A stretch of DNA of 42,146 nt from Bacteroidota bacterium. Its GTDB lineage: Bacteria > Bacteroidota > Bacteroidia > Cytophagales > Cyclobacteriaceae. A program made the translations under genes and the position numbers. The DNA lies in contig JAFEAM010000010.1 of NCBI GenBank assembly GCA_018266395.1, positions 97,891 through 140,036 of the forward strand. Direction: 5' to 3'. The notes beneath the pieces were generated by a model that saw only the letters and a program-made list of their open reading frames with translations, made no database searches and was not told the origin of the DNA. Each line of letters starts with the position of its first letter. Within the stretch, counting starts at the first letter, position 1. Shown one piece after another: positions 6,449 through 15,395 of the stretch.

Positions 6449-8239
6449 ATGAATAGTCGCGTAATCATTCTGGCATTTGTGATGATGGCCTGTGCCGGTA
6501 CCGCCCTTGCTCAGAAGATTAAGTACAAGGATCTCTTTGTTCTGCTAAACAACCGTCAGTTTGATGATGCCGAACCCTTCCTGAAGAAATACCTGGCCAC
6601 CACCACTGACAATCCCAACGCCTATCTCTTCATGGGCTTAATCTACCAGGACAAAGCTGAGAAGTTGGATATGCTCAGAGAGACTACTAAGACAGTAACG
6701 TGGCTAGATTCTGCGGTCTACTTCTATCAGAAAGCGTCCAAGGGCATAAATGAAAAGGAAATTGACAAGAATGAAGAGTATTACCAGATGTATAACCGGC
6801 GTGACATCCGCACCGGAAAATTCGGTGTAAAACTCTCTGATGTCCAACTGGACCTCGAAGCGCGGATGAAACTGAAATCAAGGGCTAAGTCTATTGAGAA
6901 TATGAAGTCCCAGTTTCTGATGGCGGAAAAGTTCTACAACAAGACGAAGACTGAATTTGTCGCCTTTCAGAAATCGCATCCTACACTTGGAGATCTATAT
7001 GTGAGGGCCGATGAAAGATCCATGGATTCGCTGAAGCACCTGGCGCACCTGTACGATTCCAGTCTCATCAATTTCAACGACTACAAGGCGACTGCCAGCT
7101 CGTTGGGCAAAACAGGTCATAATCAGGTGCTGGATCCAAGGGAGATCAATGACTACACCAAAGATGGCCGCGATGAGACGGATTTCTACAAGGATGATCT
7201 GAAAGTTTGGGATTACAAGCGTTGGGCACTGAGCAGCCTGGAAGTAATTGAGAAGGAGATTGTGCCTATGAAGAACAGCCTGGTGGCCGTTGACGTGGAG
7301 ATCAACAAGGTTCAGCAGAAACTGAAGAAGGATTCGGTAGCAGTCTGGGATGATATCAAACTGCTGAGGACAAAGATCTCATTCCCGGGATTACTCAAAA
7401 TAGATCCACAGCCTCTTCCGCTTGAAATATTTGAGATGAAACTCGGTGAGTTGTCCTATGGTTCGCAGGTGGCGGGTGACAGGGCCATAAGGGATTCAGC
7501 CAACCTCGTGCTGCAGGTGGAAAGTCTGCGTAAACAAGTATCGCTGAGCGGGAAATTGGACAGCCTTGCCCGGGTTATTCAGGATAAGAAGGACCTGGGT
7601 GATAAACTGAATGACTACCAGCATTTCATAAAGGCCGGATACGGTACATCCGATGTGCTGGTAAACCTTGTGCGGTCAACGCATGAATTTGCGGCTGCGC
7701 AGAAGCAGTCCAAAGAAGCGCAACTCTTGCGTAAGGAACAATCCCTTAAGTGGATGGTTTCAACGACGGACTCCATACCTCTGATAGCTGACAATGGGCT
7801 AAAGAGCAACTTCAAACCGGTTCTTATCACGGACAAGTTTACGGCCGGCCTTCAGTTTGCCGACTCCGTGGCGACCGGTTACTTCACCTTTATTGAACCT
7901 AGCAGAAAGATCAAATCCAAGGTAAGCTTTCCTGTTCCTGCAACGATGACTAAACGGATGCTGCCCTTTATTAAAGGACTGACAACCGCTGATGATAAGA
8001 CGAATGTCGAATTTGTTCTTCTGTATTCGGAATCAAAATCAGGCGAAAAATATGCAAGTGCCCTCGCCAGGATTGGCCGTAAAGAAGGGCTTGTCTGGAG
8101 CGTCAACGCAGACTTTGACCTCCTTCCCCAGGAAATGGTCTACAATCCTGAAACATCTGAGTTGTCTGTGAAGACCAGGAACGGATCGGGAGAATGGGTG
8201 CCCGTCATCTTTGACAAGGTCGGCAAAATCGTGAAGTAA
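6449..8239 (+). CDS. Exported protein of unknown function with TPR-like N-terminus
   Basis: I do not recognise a family. The 596-residue product begins with a signal peptide ending in ALAQ (residues 1-22). Residues 25-100 read like two helical TPR-type repeats (FDDAEPFLKKYL, NPNAYLFMGLIYQDKAE). The middle is charged and helical, possibly coiled coil, with recurrent KLDSL-type stretches (about 250-400). The last ~150 residues look beta-rich. Probably periplasmic or attached to the outer membrane. It is monocistronic, divergent from the thioredoxin gene, and its TAA stop lies two bases from the stop of the convergent beta-barrel gene. Confidence 0.7.
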   Translation: MNSRVIILAFVMMACAGTALAQKIKYKDLFVLLNNRQFDDAEPFLKKYLATTTDNPNAYLFMGLIYQDKAEKLDMLRETTKTVTWLDSAVYFYQKASKGINEKEIDKNEEYYQMYNRRDIRTGKFGVKLSDVQLDLEARMKLKSRAKSIENMKSQFLMAEKFYNKTKTEFVAFQKSHPTLGDLYVRADERSMDSLKHLAHLYDSSLINFNDYKATASSLGKTGHNQVLDPREINDYTKDGRDETDFYKDDLKVWDYKRWALSSLEVIEKEIVPMKNSLVAVDVEINKVQQKLKKDSVAVWDDIKLLRTKISFPGLLKIDPQPLPLEIFEMKLGELSYGSQVAGDRAIRDSANLVLQVESLRKQVSLSGKLDSLARVIQDKKDLGDKLNDYQHFIKAGYGTSDVLVNLVRSTHEFAAAQKQSKEAQLLRKEQSLKWMVSTTDSIPLIADNGLKSNFKPVLITDKFTAGLQFADSVATGYFTFIEPSRKIKSKVSFPVPATMTKRMLPFIKGLTTADDKTNVEFVLLYSESKSGEKYASALARIGRKEGLVWSVNADFDLLPQEMVYNPETSELSVKTRNGSGEWVPVIFDKVGKIVK

Positions 8240-8241
8240 CA

Positions 8242-9195
8242 TCAAAGCCCGATGTATCTCGTGATGGAAAATGAGATATAACCGCTGTTCTGAAGACTGA
8301 GATTTTCCCCTGGAAGAGCCTTGGGAATGTTGTAGGTATAGTTGAGCAGGAAGAACCAATGCTTTGTGGCAATTGTAATGGGCGCTGAAAAGGTATAATT
8401 CATGACACCGAATTCCGTATGATTGTTTTGAAGCACTAGCGGCAGCTTAGGCGTGTGCGTGCGGTTATACACAATTCTGTAAGTAAGATTGGGTGCCAGT
8501 GAATAGTTGGTAATCTGTTCTGATCCAAACATAATGCCGGTATTGGGATAAAAAGATATCCGTTCGAGCTTGTGCCATTTCCGCTTGATGAAATTGAATC
8601 CGATGTTGGGCATGATGCGGTGGGCGGACTTGTCGCCGAAATAGAAATAGTAGTCCAGCCTCCCCACGAATGACTTGACGTTGAAATAGTTCGATACTCC
8701 CACATTGTTGGTGTAAGGAACGGAGACCGTACTGTCCGAGGGCTGGTTGTAAAAATAGTGGCTGTATTCCGCCAGGACCGAATATCCTTTTGAGAAGGTG
8801 TGCAGGTATCCGCCGGAGGCCACGCTGAGGTAGAGGTGGGGGTCATACTCCTGGCTCCAGTAGGCAGTGTAGTCAAGATAGGCGCCTGACTTGTGATAAT
8901 AGGATAGGCCAGGGGCCAGGCCAAACTGATTGATGTTGAACGTGCGGTTGTCGGCCACAATATTGCTGTTGTAACCGATCCGTACTGCGAGTTGAGACTT
9001 GTCCTTGATTGCTTCTGATTTAATCAGACTGTCGATCAGGTCAAATATGTCCAGTGAATCCTGGTGGGTAAAGAAGTTGTCGAGAGAATCAAGGGTCCGC
9101 TTGTTTTTCTGAATAGAAAGAGAATCCTCCTGTTGTGCGATTGCACAGACAGAAGGAAAGAGAATGGTGAGAATGGCGAGGGCGGGGAGTCTCAA
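8242..9195 (-). CDS. Outer-membrane beta-barrel protein
   Basis: A 317-residue exported protein: signal peptide ending CAIAQ (about residues 1-21), a Ser/Asp-rich linker to about residue 70, then alternating aromatic strands (for example SYYHKSGAYLDYTAYW) typical of a barrel, ending in SITRYIGL as a terminal beta-signal. The start is a TTG at 9193-9195; no ATG is available near the N-terminus, and the upstream stop is 6 bp away, so re-initiation is plausible. It is the last gene of the sigma/anti-sigma/LTxxQ operon. Ligand and function are unknown. Confidence 0.72.
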   Translation of the reverse strand: MRLPALAILTILFPSVCAIAQQEDSLSIQKNKRTLDSLDNFFTHQDSLDIFDLIDSLIKSEAIKDKSQLAVRIGYNSNIVADNRTFNINQFGLAPGLSYYHKSGAYLDYTAYWSQEYDPHLYLSVASGGYLHTFSKGYSVLAEYSHYFYNQPSDSTVSVPYTNNVGVSNYFNVKSFVGRLDYYFYFGDKSAHRIMPNIGFNFIKRKWHKLERISFYPNTGIMFGSEQITNYSLAPNLTYRIVYNRTHTPKLPLVLQNNHTEFGVMNYTFSAPITIATKHWFFLLNYTYNIPKALPGENLSLQNSGYISFSITRYIGL

Positions 9196-9201
9196 GCAGG
9201 A

Positions 9202-9729
9202 TCAGTTCACTTTACGATTCTGTCGTAAGCGCTGGTTCTGGTCTCTGAAGTTCTCCTTTCTTTGCTGCAATGCCCTTCTCTCCTGGAGCCTGTTAAGTAT
9301 CATCTGACGGAAGTCCTGTTCAGCCTTTCTCAGGCTTAACAGTTGCTGTGCAGTGATCACCTGCATGATCCGGCCCGAATAGTCCTTTTCCATGTCCAGC
9401 TCCTTCTGCTTGAGTTGAAGCCCGAAGTTGATAAGCTCTTCCTGTTTCTTTTGGTCAGGATGGGCGGGGTCAAGGCTCATCTGCCTTTGACGGAATTCAT
9501 TCCTCATTTCCAGGCGTTTCTGTGTAAACTCCCGATAGATCGGCCAGAACTTCTCAGCCTGGTCCGGGGTAAGGCCAAGCCTTTCAGTGATCAGCGCGAT
9601 GCGGGCGGCTTCCATCTTCTCGCGGGCCTTGGGGTCAATCTGCTGTGGATTCACCTCCTCGTCCTGCGCATTAACGACAAAGGAGAGGAGCAGCAGGAGA
9701 CCGGTCAGTATTTTGGGGTACCACTTCAT
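9202..9729 (-). CDS. LTxxQ (Spy/CpxP-like) periplasmic protein
   Basis: Small exported helical protein of 175 residues. A signal peptide ends VVNAQ (about residue 22). The core ERLGLTPDQAEKFWPIY carries the LTxxQ signature, followed by long charged helices (Lys, Arg, Gln, Glu rich) to the C-terminus. Spy and CpxP relatives bind misfolded envelope proteins or tune stress sensors. The ATG at 9727-9729 is preferred: a TTG at 9753 would put a KTKDR stretch before the signal peptide and overlap the upstream gene. It lies 7 bp after the probable anti-sigma gene. Confidence 0.8.
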   Translation of the reverse strand: MKWYPKILTGLLLLLSFVVNAQDEEVNPQQIDPKAREKMEAARIALITERLGLTPDQAEKFWPIYREFTQKRLEMRNEFRQRQMSLDPAHPDQKKQEELINFGLQLKQKELDMEKDYSGRIMQVITAQQLLSLRKAEQDFRQMILNRLQERRALQQRKENFRDQNQRLRQNRKVN

Positions 9730-9736
9730 ACGGTCT

Positions 9737-10150
9737 TTAGTTTTCAAATTCAATATCAGATTCCAGTTCCATCAGTATGCTGTCGTCGGGCAGCAGGTTC
9801 TGCAATGAGCCTGCATGGATTTCATCGACGTCTTTGTTGTCCAGCGGCACCGACTCCATAAGCTCTTCCGTGGACATGTCACTTTCGTTCAGGTAGGCAA
9901 TCAGGCTTGCGGTATCTACTGAGGCCAGCATTTGCTCTGGTGACTTGGTTGCAGGGCGGAGCATGAACCAGTAAAGTCCGGCGGCCAGGAAGGCAAGTGA
10001 GAGGGCATACTTCCAAACCGGTTGGGCAAATAGGGTCCATCGGCTGCTTTCGGTCGTTACCCTGGATTGAATAACAGAGGGTAGCCGGTCAAAATAGCCT
10101 TCCGGGGCCTCAAAAATGTCTTTCTTGGGTATGTCTTCCAGTCTTTTCAT
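9737..10150 (-). CDS. Small single-pass membrane protein, probable anti-sigma factor
   Basis: A 137-residue product with a soluble N-terminus (about 1-48), one hydrophobic helix (YALSLAFLAAGLYWFML, about 49-65) and an acidic C-terminal part. The N-terminal FEAPEGYFDRLP stretch is of a kind common in Bacteroidota proteins encoded after ECF sigma genes. It lacks the zinc HxxxCxxC of ZAS anti-sigma factors. The role is inferred from its position 35 bp behind the sigma gene and from topology: it could hold the sigma factor at the membrane and release it on envelope damage. Confidence 0.6.
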   Translation of the reverse strand: MKRLEDIPKKDIFEAPEGYFDRLPSVIQSRVTTESSRWTLFAQPVWKYALSLAFLAAGLYWFMLRPATKSPEQMLASVDTASLIAYLNESDMSTEELMESVPLDNKDVDEIHAGSLQNLLPDDSILMELESDIEFEN

Positions 10151-10185
10151 GTTTCAGTTCTTTGACATTCAATTGCTTATAAAGT

Positions 10186-10725
10186 TTAATCATTCTTCAT
10201 GAAATCCTCTATTTTCTTTACTGCGTGGTGGTAACTGGCTTTCAGGGCCCCTTCCGACGTGCCTGTAACTTCCGCCATTTGTTCATACGGCATGTCCTCA
10301 TAGTACTTGAGGTTGAAGACGAGGCGCTGTTTGTCGGGAAGGGTAAGGAGAGCCTTCTGCAGTTTCTTCTGTATCTCATCTCCGCTGGGGCCAGGAATGG
10401 CATCAATGCGGGCGGATAGTTCTCCCGCGATGTCTTCAAGTGGCAGAAAAAACCTCCTTCGTTTTCGCGTCAGGAAGGTGAGGCACTCATTGGTGGCAAT
10501 ACGGTAAATCCAGGTGTACAGGCTTGCATCTTCGCGGAAGTGGTCAATGGCTTTGTGTACTTTGATAAACACCTCCTGGGTTACATCATCCGCATCGTCA
10601 TGGTCGACGACCATCTTCCGGGCAATGCGGTAGATGCGTTGCTGGTATGCCCTGACCAGCAGATTAAATCCGTAATTGCGGGTGTCAGGGTTACGAAGCT
10701 TTTCCAGTAACTCTTTGTCGTCCAC
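10186..10725 (-). CDS. RNA polymerase ECF sigma-70 factor
   Basis: A 179-residue ECF sigma factor. Region 2 (about residues 18-85) contains the DDADDVTQEVFIKVHKA core-binding helix and the YTWIYRIATNECLTFL -10 recognition part. Region 4 (about 125-175) has LPDKQRLVFNLKYYEDM followed by the helix-turn-helix EQMAEVTGTSEGALKASYHH. The start is GTG (10723-10725). It is the first gene of a four-gene operon reaching 8242, with gaps of 35, 7 and 6 bp. The set suggests control of envelope-protein stress, probably autoregulated. The class V aminotransferase gene ends 54 bp upstream on the same strand. Confidence 0.9.
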   Translation of the reverse strand: MDDKELLEKLRNPDTRNYGFNLLVRAYQQRIYRIARKMVVDHDDADDVTQEVFIKVHKAIDHFREDASLYTWIYRIATNECLTFLTRKRRRFFLPLEDIAGELSARIDAIPGPSGDEIQKKLQKALLTLPDKQRLVFNLKYYEDMPYEQMAEVTGTSEGALKASYHHAVKKIEDFMKND

Positions 10726-10779
10726 TAGCGGGCTGAGGGTGTAGTATAGACAATAATACTCAACAGAAGTTTAACGTGA

Positions 10780-11850
10780 CTACCTGAATTCGCTTAAAGC
10801 GTCGGCCAGCACATGATAGACTTCTTTGGAATGTGCAGGGAAGTTGGCAAAGCGCAGCTGCTGGTCCTTGTAGGGTCCGTATCCATCTCCCGGCTGAAGG
10901 CCTTTGGATTGAAGATATCGTGCGAGTTCTTCCGTCTTTTCCCCTGAGTCCACCGTGATTACCGTGGCAGAGCGATGATCAGGGTCCTTCACAAAAGGCT
11001 TCAACAGGGGATGTTCATCCAGCACCTGGTATAACACAGTGGCCTTGTAGGTCGTGTCATTTCGGATCAGATCCATTCCCCTGAACTGGAAGTCACGAAC
11101 GACTTTACCGAGAAGATAAATGGCCAGCACGTTTGGGGTCTCAGGCGTCTGGTATTTCCTTGCATGGGTGTCAAGGGAGATCAGGGAATGATAGCTTCCG
11201 ATAGCTGTTCCGGCTGATTGAAGTTGCATCGCCTTTTCAATGCATCTGCTGTTATACATCCACACTCCTAAACCCGCAGGAAGACCAAATCCTTTCTGCA
11301 CAGAGAAGAATACTGAGTCTGCGAGACGGTAATCCAGCGCCGGGTAGGGAAGTGAGCTGACGGCATCCATTATGACGATGGCTTCAGGGTGATTGAATCT
11401 TACCTGCTGAATAAACCCATCTTCCAGCATGGTGCCGGTGCTGGTCTCGTTATGCGTGAGCGCAACAAGTCCGGCATCTTCGTGGATGGTCCCGGCGGTC
11501 TTGAAACCTTCACCGGGGTTGACTGAAATCACCTGCGCATCTTTTCCGAGTTGGAAAGCGGTCTCCTGGAATCTCTTTGAAAAAGCTCCATTTACGTAGT
11601 GAAGTGATTTCCTGCCCACGAGGCTCTGTACACTTCTTTCCCATATCTCCGTGGCAGATCCAGTGAACGCAATTCGATAATCGTCAGGGAGTTTCAGTAA
11701 GGAATGGAGTCCTTCCGCTGTTTCGCGGTAAATGCTTTCAAAGGCTTTGCTGCGATGTGATAAGGAGGCTACGCCGTCGCGCATCGCTCTTCTCATGTGA
11801 TCGGCGGTGGTGAAGTACAGTTCTGAAGGCCCTGGAATGAAGCTAATCAT
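10780..11850 (-). CDS. Class V aminotransferase, probable phosphoserine aminotransferase
   Basis: PLP enzyme of 356 residues expected to make 3-phosphoserine from phosphohydroxypyruvate and glutamate. The PLP lysine is Lys186 (SVQKGFGLP), the Asp contacting the pyridine is Asp162 (VIMDAVSS), and SHRSKAF (31-37) and HNETSTG (133-139) resemble SerC substrate and cofactor segments. The N-terminus (ISFIPGPSELY) departs from standard SerC, so this may be a divergent SerC or a related small-substrate aminotransferase. The SerB-SerA fusion gene next to it on the same strand supports the serine role. ATG start; 326 bp separates the two genes. Confidence 0.75.
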   Translation of the reverse strand: MISFIPGPSELYFTTADHMRRAMRDGVASLSHRSKAFESIYRETAEGLHSLLKLPDDYRIAFTGSATEIWERSVQSLVGRKSLHYVNGAFSKRFQETAFQLGKDAQVISVNPGEGFKTAGTIHEDAGLVALTHNETSTGTMLEDGFIQQVRFNHPEAIVIMDAVSSLPYPALDYRLADSVFFSVQKGFGLPAGLGVWMYNSRCIEKAMQLQSAGTAIGSYHSLISLDTHARKYQTPETPNVLAIYLLGKVVRDFQFRGMDLIRNDTTYKATVLYQVLDEHPLLKPFVKDPDHRSATVITVDSGEKTEELARYLQSKGLQPGDGYGPYKDQQLRFANFPAHSKEVYHVLADALSEFR

Positions 11851-12176
11851 CTTGCAATCCTATTGGCGGCGAAGTACTAAAAAATTAGCATCAAATCAAG
11901 AGTACTCCGGCTTGAAGAATGTTGTACGTTTGAAACGAAGATCCACTCGGTTTTTGGGACTACGTTTGCTGAACCTAACATTGTAAACAATACCGAGCCA
12001 AAGCGGTCAGACGAAATCAGGCCTCACCCCGACACGTCGGGGCCTCGCCCAAAAAGCAGGTTAACAGAAGAAGGTTGAGTCGGGCAGCAGCTCAAAACTT
12101 GTCTTAATTGGGGTTCAGAAACACCTCTCCATTACTGGTGGATCTTTTCTTTTTCAATCCATTTCCGGATTTGACT
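11851..12176. other. Intergenic region between the SerC-like and SerBA genes
   Basis: No gene is seen. It holds a candidate promoter for the aminotransferase at 11869-11899, and a CCCCGAC-AC-GTCGGGG palindrome at 12027-12042, a short-loop relative of the REP-like hairpins at the left edge. The palindrome lies about 135 bp downstream of the SerBA stop and could help terminate that transcript. Confidence 0.6.
11869..11899 (-). promoter_or_regulatory. Candidate promoter for the SerC-like gene
   Basis: On the minus strand, TTG (11897-11899) is followed after 20 bp by TACTTCGC (11869-11876), a loose match to the Bacteroidota TTG-N17-23-TAnnTTTG pattern. It ends 18 bp before the ATG. The -7 match is imperfect. 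Confidence 0.3.
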
Positions 12177-14117
12177 CTAATACAGCACCCTGAACTTGAT
12201 GGTGTGTTCAATGGCCCGGAGCTTCTTAATCACTTCCTTGTTGTACTCCTTGTTGATATCGGTGATCACATAACCAATATGCTCATTGGTCTTGAGGTAC
12301 TGCCCTGCTATGTTGATCCCATTTTCAGCAAGGACCTGGTTGATCTGGGCCAATATGCCGGGTACATTACGGTGGATGTGAATAAGCCGGTGTGCGTCTT
12401 CCAGCGTCGGCAAAGTCAGGTTGGGGAAGTTGACGCTATTGCTGGTGCTGCCGGTATTGATATAATCCATAAGTTTCCCCGGAACAAATCTGCCGATGTT
12501 CTCCTGTGCTTCGGCGGTACTGCCGCCGATATGTGGAGTCAGAATGGTGTTGCGAAGACCTTTCAACTCTGATACAAAGGGTTCGTTGTTGTCGATAGGC
12601 TCGTGGGGAAAGACATCGACGGCGCAACCTGCAACTTTGCTGCTTTCGACATTATCACGAAGGGCTGCCACATCCACTACATGACCTCTGCTGAGGTTGA
12701 GGAAGATGACGCCCTTCTTCATCCAGTCAAATTGTTGGCGGCTGATCATGTTGGTGTTGCTCTCACGCCCGTCCACATGGAGGGTAACGACGTCAGAAAT
12801 ACTGAGCAGTTCCTTGAGACTCCTGCATTTGGTGGCGTTGCCAAGCGCAAGCTTCTCTTCACGGTCATAATAATACACCTGCATTCCCAGGTTTTCTGCC
12901 AGCACTGACAATTGCGAGCCTATGTTTCCATAACCTACAATACCCAGTTTCTTCCCTCGGATTTCAAAGCTTCCTTTTGCGGACTTGTCCCACTGGCCCT
13001 GGTGCATCCGTCCCGACTTATCTGGTATGTTTCGGATGAGCATGACGATCTCCGCAATGGCCAGTTCCACCACCGAACGCGTGTTGCTGAAGGGTGCATT
13101 GAATACCGCAATTCCCCTGCGGGTGGCTTCGGCCAGGTTGATCTGGTTGGTGCCGATGCAGAAGGCGCCTATCGCCATCAGGCGGTTGGCGTTCTCCAGC
13201 ACATTCTTGGTTACCTGGGTCTTTGACCGGATGCCCAGCACGGAGATATTCTTGATTTTTTCGCAAAGCTCATCTTCTTCCAATCCTGCAGGGTAAGACT
13301 CAACGGTGAACCCTTCAGCCTTGAGGAGTTCAATGGCCGTAGGGTGTACATTCTCAAGAAGGAGAACTGATATACGGTTCTTTGGATAGGAGATGGCAGT
13401 GTTCAATTTGTTCAGGTAAAGGAATTCATCCAGGCTGGGGGCCACATGATCGGCCTTGCTGCTCACACTCTCGCGTTCAACGTTTTCTGTGAAGGCGTAA
13501 AACTTGTTGGCCAGCCCAGCATGCTTGATTTCATAATCCGTATAGCCGTCACCGATAACGTAGATGTCGCCGGGAAGGTTGAGCTCTTGCAGTCGTTTTG
13601 ACTTGCCTCCGTTTTCGGAGAGTGGATTGTTTCGGTTAAAGTCGATTACCTTACCGGAAGCATCAAAGATGAATTCATTGGCCAGGATATTTTCCGGCCT
13701 GATGCCGAATTCCAGTACAACCGGTTCAATGAACTCCCGGAAGCCATTGGATATGATGTAGATCTGTTCGGCGTAATTGGAGAAAAACTCCTTGTTCCGT
13801 TTGAAAGATTCGGAGACCTGATCCTTCAGGAGCTTCACCAGCTGGGGAATGTGCTTCCTTTCCGGTTTGAGCAGTGCCAGCCGCTGCTCCAGGGACTCGC
13901 GGAATGACAGCGTTCCGTTCATGCCCTTATCGGTGATTTCAGTGATCTTCTTTTTGATGGCCGCCTTATCAGGATCGTCCTTCAGGGTGATGTCGGCGAG
14001 TACATCAAACGCTTCTACCTTGGTAAAAGTGCTGTCGAAATCGATTACGAAATACTTGTTGGTCTTCAAGTCAGGGGGATCAGCCGGCGAATTTAGCTGA
14101 TGAAGGCCAATGTTCAA
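12177..14117 (-). CDS. Bifunctional phosphoserine phosphatase / 3-phosphoglycerate dehydrogenase (SerB-SerA fusion)
   Basis: A 646-residue fusion covering the first and last steps of serine synthesis. Residues 20-225 form a HAD phosphatase: motif I DFDSTFT (Asp26, Asp28), a later IISNG stretch, and GDGYTDYE near 190. Residues about 245-560 form the NAD dehydrogenase: Rossmann GIVGYGNIGS, active-site Arg in LSRGHVVD, Glu in VFPHEP and His in TPHIGGST. Residues about 565-646 form an ACT domain (LIHIHRNVPGILAQINQVL), the serine-sensing part of SerA. No ATG exists near the N-terminus; TTG at 14117 opens the frame, and TTG at 14067-14069 (MKTNKYFVIDF) is an attractive alternative. It starts 36 bp after the amidohydrolase gene, so it may be co-transcribed with it. 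Confidence 0.88.
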   Translation of the reverse strand: MNIGLHQLNSPADPPDLKTNKYFVIDFDSTFTKVEAFDVLADITLKDDPDKAAIKKKITEITDKGMNGTLSFRESLEQRLALLKPERKHIPQLVKLLKDQVSESFKRNKEFFSNYAEQIYIISNGFREFIEPVVLEFGIRPENILANEFIFDASGKVIDFNRNNPLSENGGKSKRLQELNLPGDIYVIGDGYTDYEIKHAGLANKFYAFTENVERESVSSKADHVAPSLDEFLYLNKLNTAISYPKNRISVLLLENVHPTAIELLKAEGFTVESYPAGLEEDELCEKIKNISVLGIRSKTQVTKNVLENANRLMAIGAFCIGTNQINLAEATRRGIAVFNAPFSNTRSVVELAIAEIVMLIRNIPDKSGRMHQGQWDKSAKGSFEIRGKKLGIVGYGNIGSQLSVLAENLGMQVYYYDREEKLALGNATKCRSLKELLSISDVVTLHVDGRESNTNMISRQQFDWMKKGVIFLNLSRGHVVDVAALRDNVESSKVAGCAVDVFPHEPIDNNEPFVSELKGLRNTILTPHIGGSTAEAQENIGRFVPGKLMDYINTGSTSNSVNFPNLTLPTLEDAHRLIHIHRNVPGILAQINQVLAENGINIAGQYLKTNEHIGYVITDINKEYNKEVIKKLRAIEHTIKFRVLY

Positions 14118-14153
14118 GGAGACCCCGGCCCCCGTCTGAATTCCACCGCCAGA

Positions 14154-15380
14154 TTACTCCTTCCCGAAGGGGAGTCGCTTCAATCCTATGTATCCGTTGC
14201 TTATCACAATGAGTGCATCCTGAAGTGAACGGATGTCTTCCAGCGGATTGGCCGGAAGAACAACGAGGTCTGCTTCAAAGCCGGGAAGCAGCCTTCCGGT
14301 TTTTGACCCTACCCCCAGCAAATCAGCTGCAGTAGTTGTAGTACATTGAATTGCCTGGAAGTTGGACATTCCCAGGCGCACGTAATGCTCGCACTCCATT
14401 GATACCCGGCTTGTACTCTTGTTGTCGTAGTTGGTGTCGGCGCCGGTGGCAATTTTAACCCCAAGGGCCTGCGCCTTCTTGATCACTTTTTCACCCAGGG
14501 GCATCATGAAGCGGCCGCGCATCTCCAACACAGCGCCACCATAATCACCGTTGGGTTTTGAAAGGTCTTCCAATGTAATGAAGGTAGGCACCAGGTAAAC
14601 TCCCTTCTCCTTCATGAGTTGAAGGGTCTGGTCGCTGAGAAACGTGCCATGTTCAATGCTCCTTGCACCAGCGAGAACAGCGGCACGCCCGCCCTCGTCA
14701 CCATGCGCGTGCACCATCACACTGATATTCCTCTTGGCAGCTTCGTCTACAATGACTTTGAGTTGATGCTGTGTATAACTCTGTTGACGAGGGTCAGTAT
14801 CAGGAAGGCCTGCGCGTTCAGTGCCGCGCGTCTTGATGACCAGGGCTCCTCGATCAAGGTTCACATTAACAATCTGGCGTAACTCCTCATCTGTATTCAC
14901 TCCTGTGATAAGGTTTCCAAGCCGGGGATCGGCCAGCACTGTTTCTCCGAGGTTGGGTGTTACAAAGACACCGGCGGGTATAACATCCGGACCAGCAATT
15001 CTGCCGGAGAGTGTCAGTTCCTTGATCGACACATCCTGATAGGCACCAACCCCCGCCGTACGAATAGTGGTAACACCCGACTGTAGTGCACGTTTGGCCT
15101 CATCAAGGCTTTCCACGTGCGTGTGTACGTCGATCATGCCGGGCATGGCATAGTTGCCCATGCAGTCCACTACTTCGTAGCTTTTCGGGATGACTTCCCC
15201 TCCCCGGCCTATCCGTTCAATCTTTCCGTTCTTTATGAGGATGACTGCATCCTGCGTAATGGTATTGTCAACGCCGTTGAAGACATTGACGTGAATGAGC
15301 GCCAGATCTTTGCGTGCCATTTGCCCATTGGCAGGGCAGACATAAATAAGCAGAAACAGAAGAGGGGTAAGCTTTTTCAT
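14154..15380 (-). CDS. Exported amidohydrolase (imidazolonepropionase-like)
   Basis: Metal-dependent hydrolase of 408 residues with a signal peptide ending ANGQ (about residue 20). Motifs in order: the composite beta domain (VILIKNGKIERIG), the metal motif DVHTHVES, a VMVHAHGDEGG stretch, SIEHGTF, and the late Asp in IATGADTNYD. Such enzymes act on amide or peptide-like bonds, including prolidase-type substrates. The substrate cannot be read from sequence. Its start is 15 bp after the stop of the M28 peptidase gene, so the pair probably degrade peptides together outside the cytoplasm. Confidence 0.82.
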   Translation of the reverse strand: MKKLTPLLFLLIYVCPANGQMARKDLALIHVNVFNGVDNTITQDAVILIKNGKIERIGRGGEVIPKSYEVVDCMGNYAMPGMIDVHTHVESLDEAKRALQSGVTTIRTAGVGAYQDVSIKELTLSGRIAGPDVIPAGVFVTPNLGETVLADPRLGNLITGVNTDEELRQIVNVNLDRGALVIKTRGTERAGLPDTDPRQQSYTQHQLKVIVDEAAKRNISVMVHAHGDEGGRAAVLAGARSIEHGTFLSDQTLQLMKEKGVYLVPTFITLEDLSKPNGDYGGAVLEMRGRFMMPLGEKVIKKAQALGVKIATGADTNYDNKSTSRVSMECEHYVRLGMSNFQAIQCTTTTAADLLGVGSKTGRLLPGFEADLVVLPANPLEDIRSLQDALIVISNGYIGLKRLPFGKE

Positions 15381-15395
15381 GGGATGAGTTTTAGG

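Noticed and set aside
12108..12572. 154-residue plus-strand open frame
   Set aside because: Antisense to the ACT and dehydrogenase domains of the SerBA gene, which is strongly supported.
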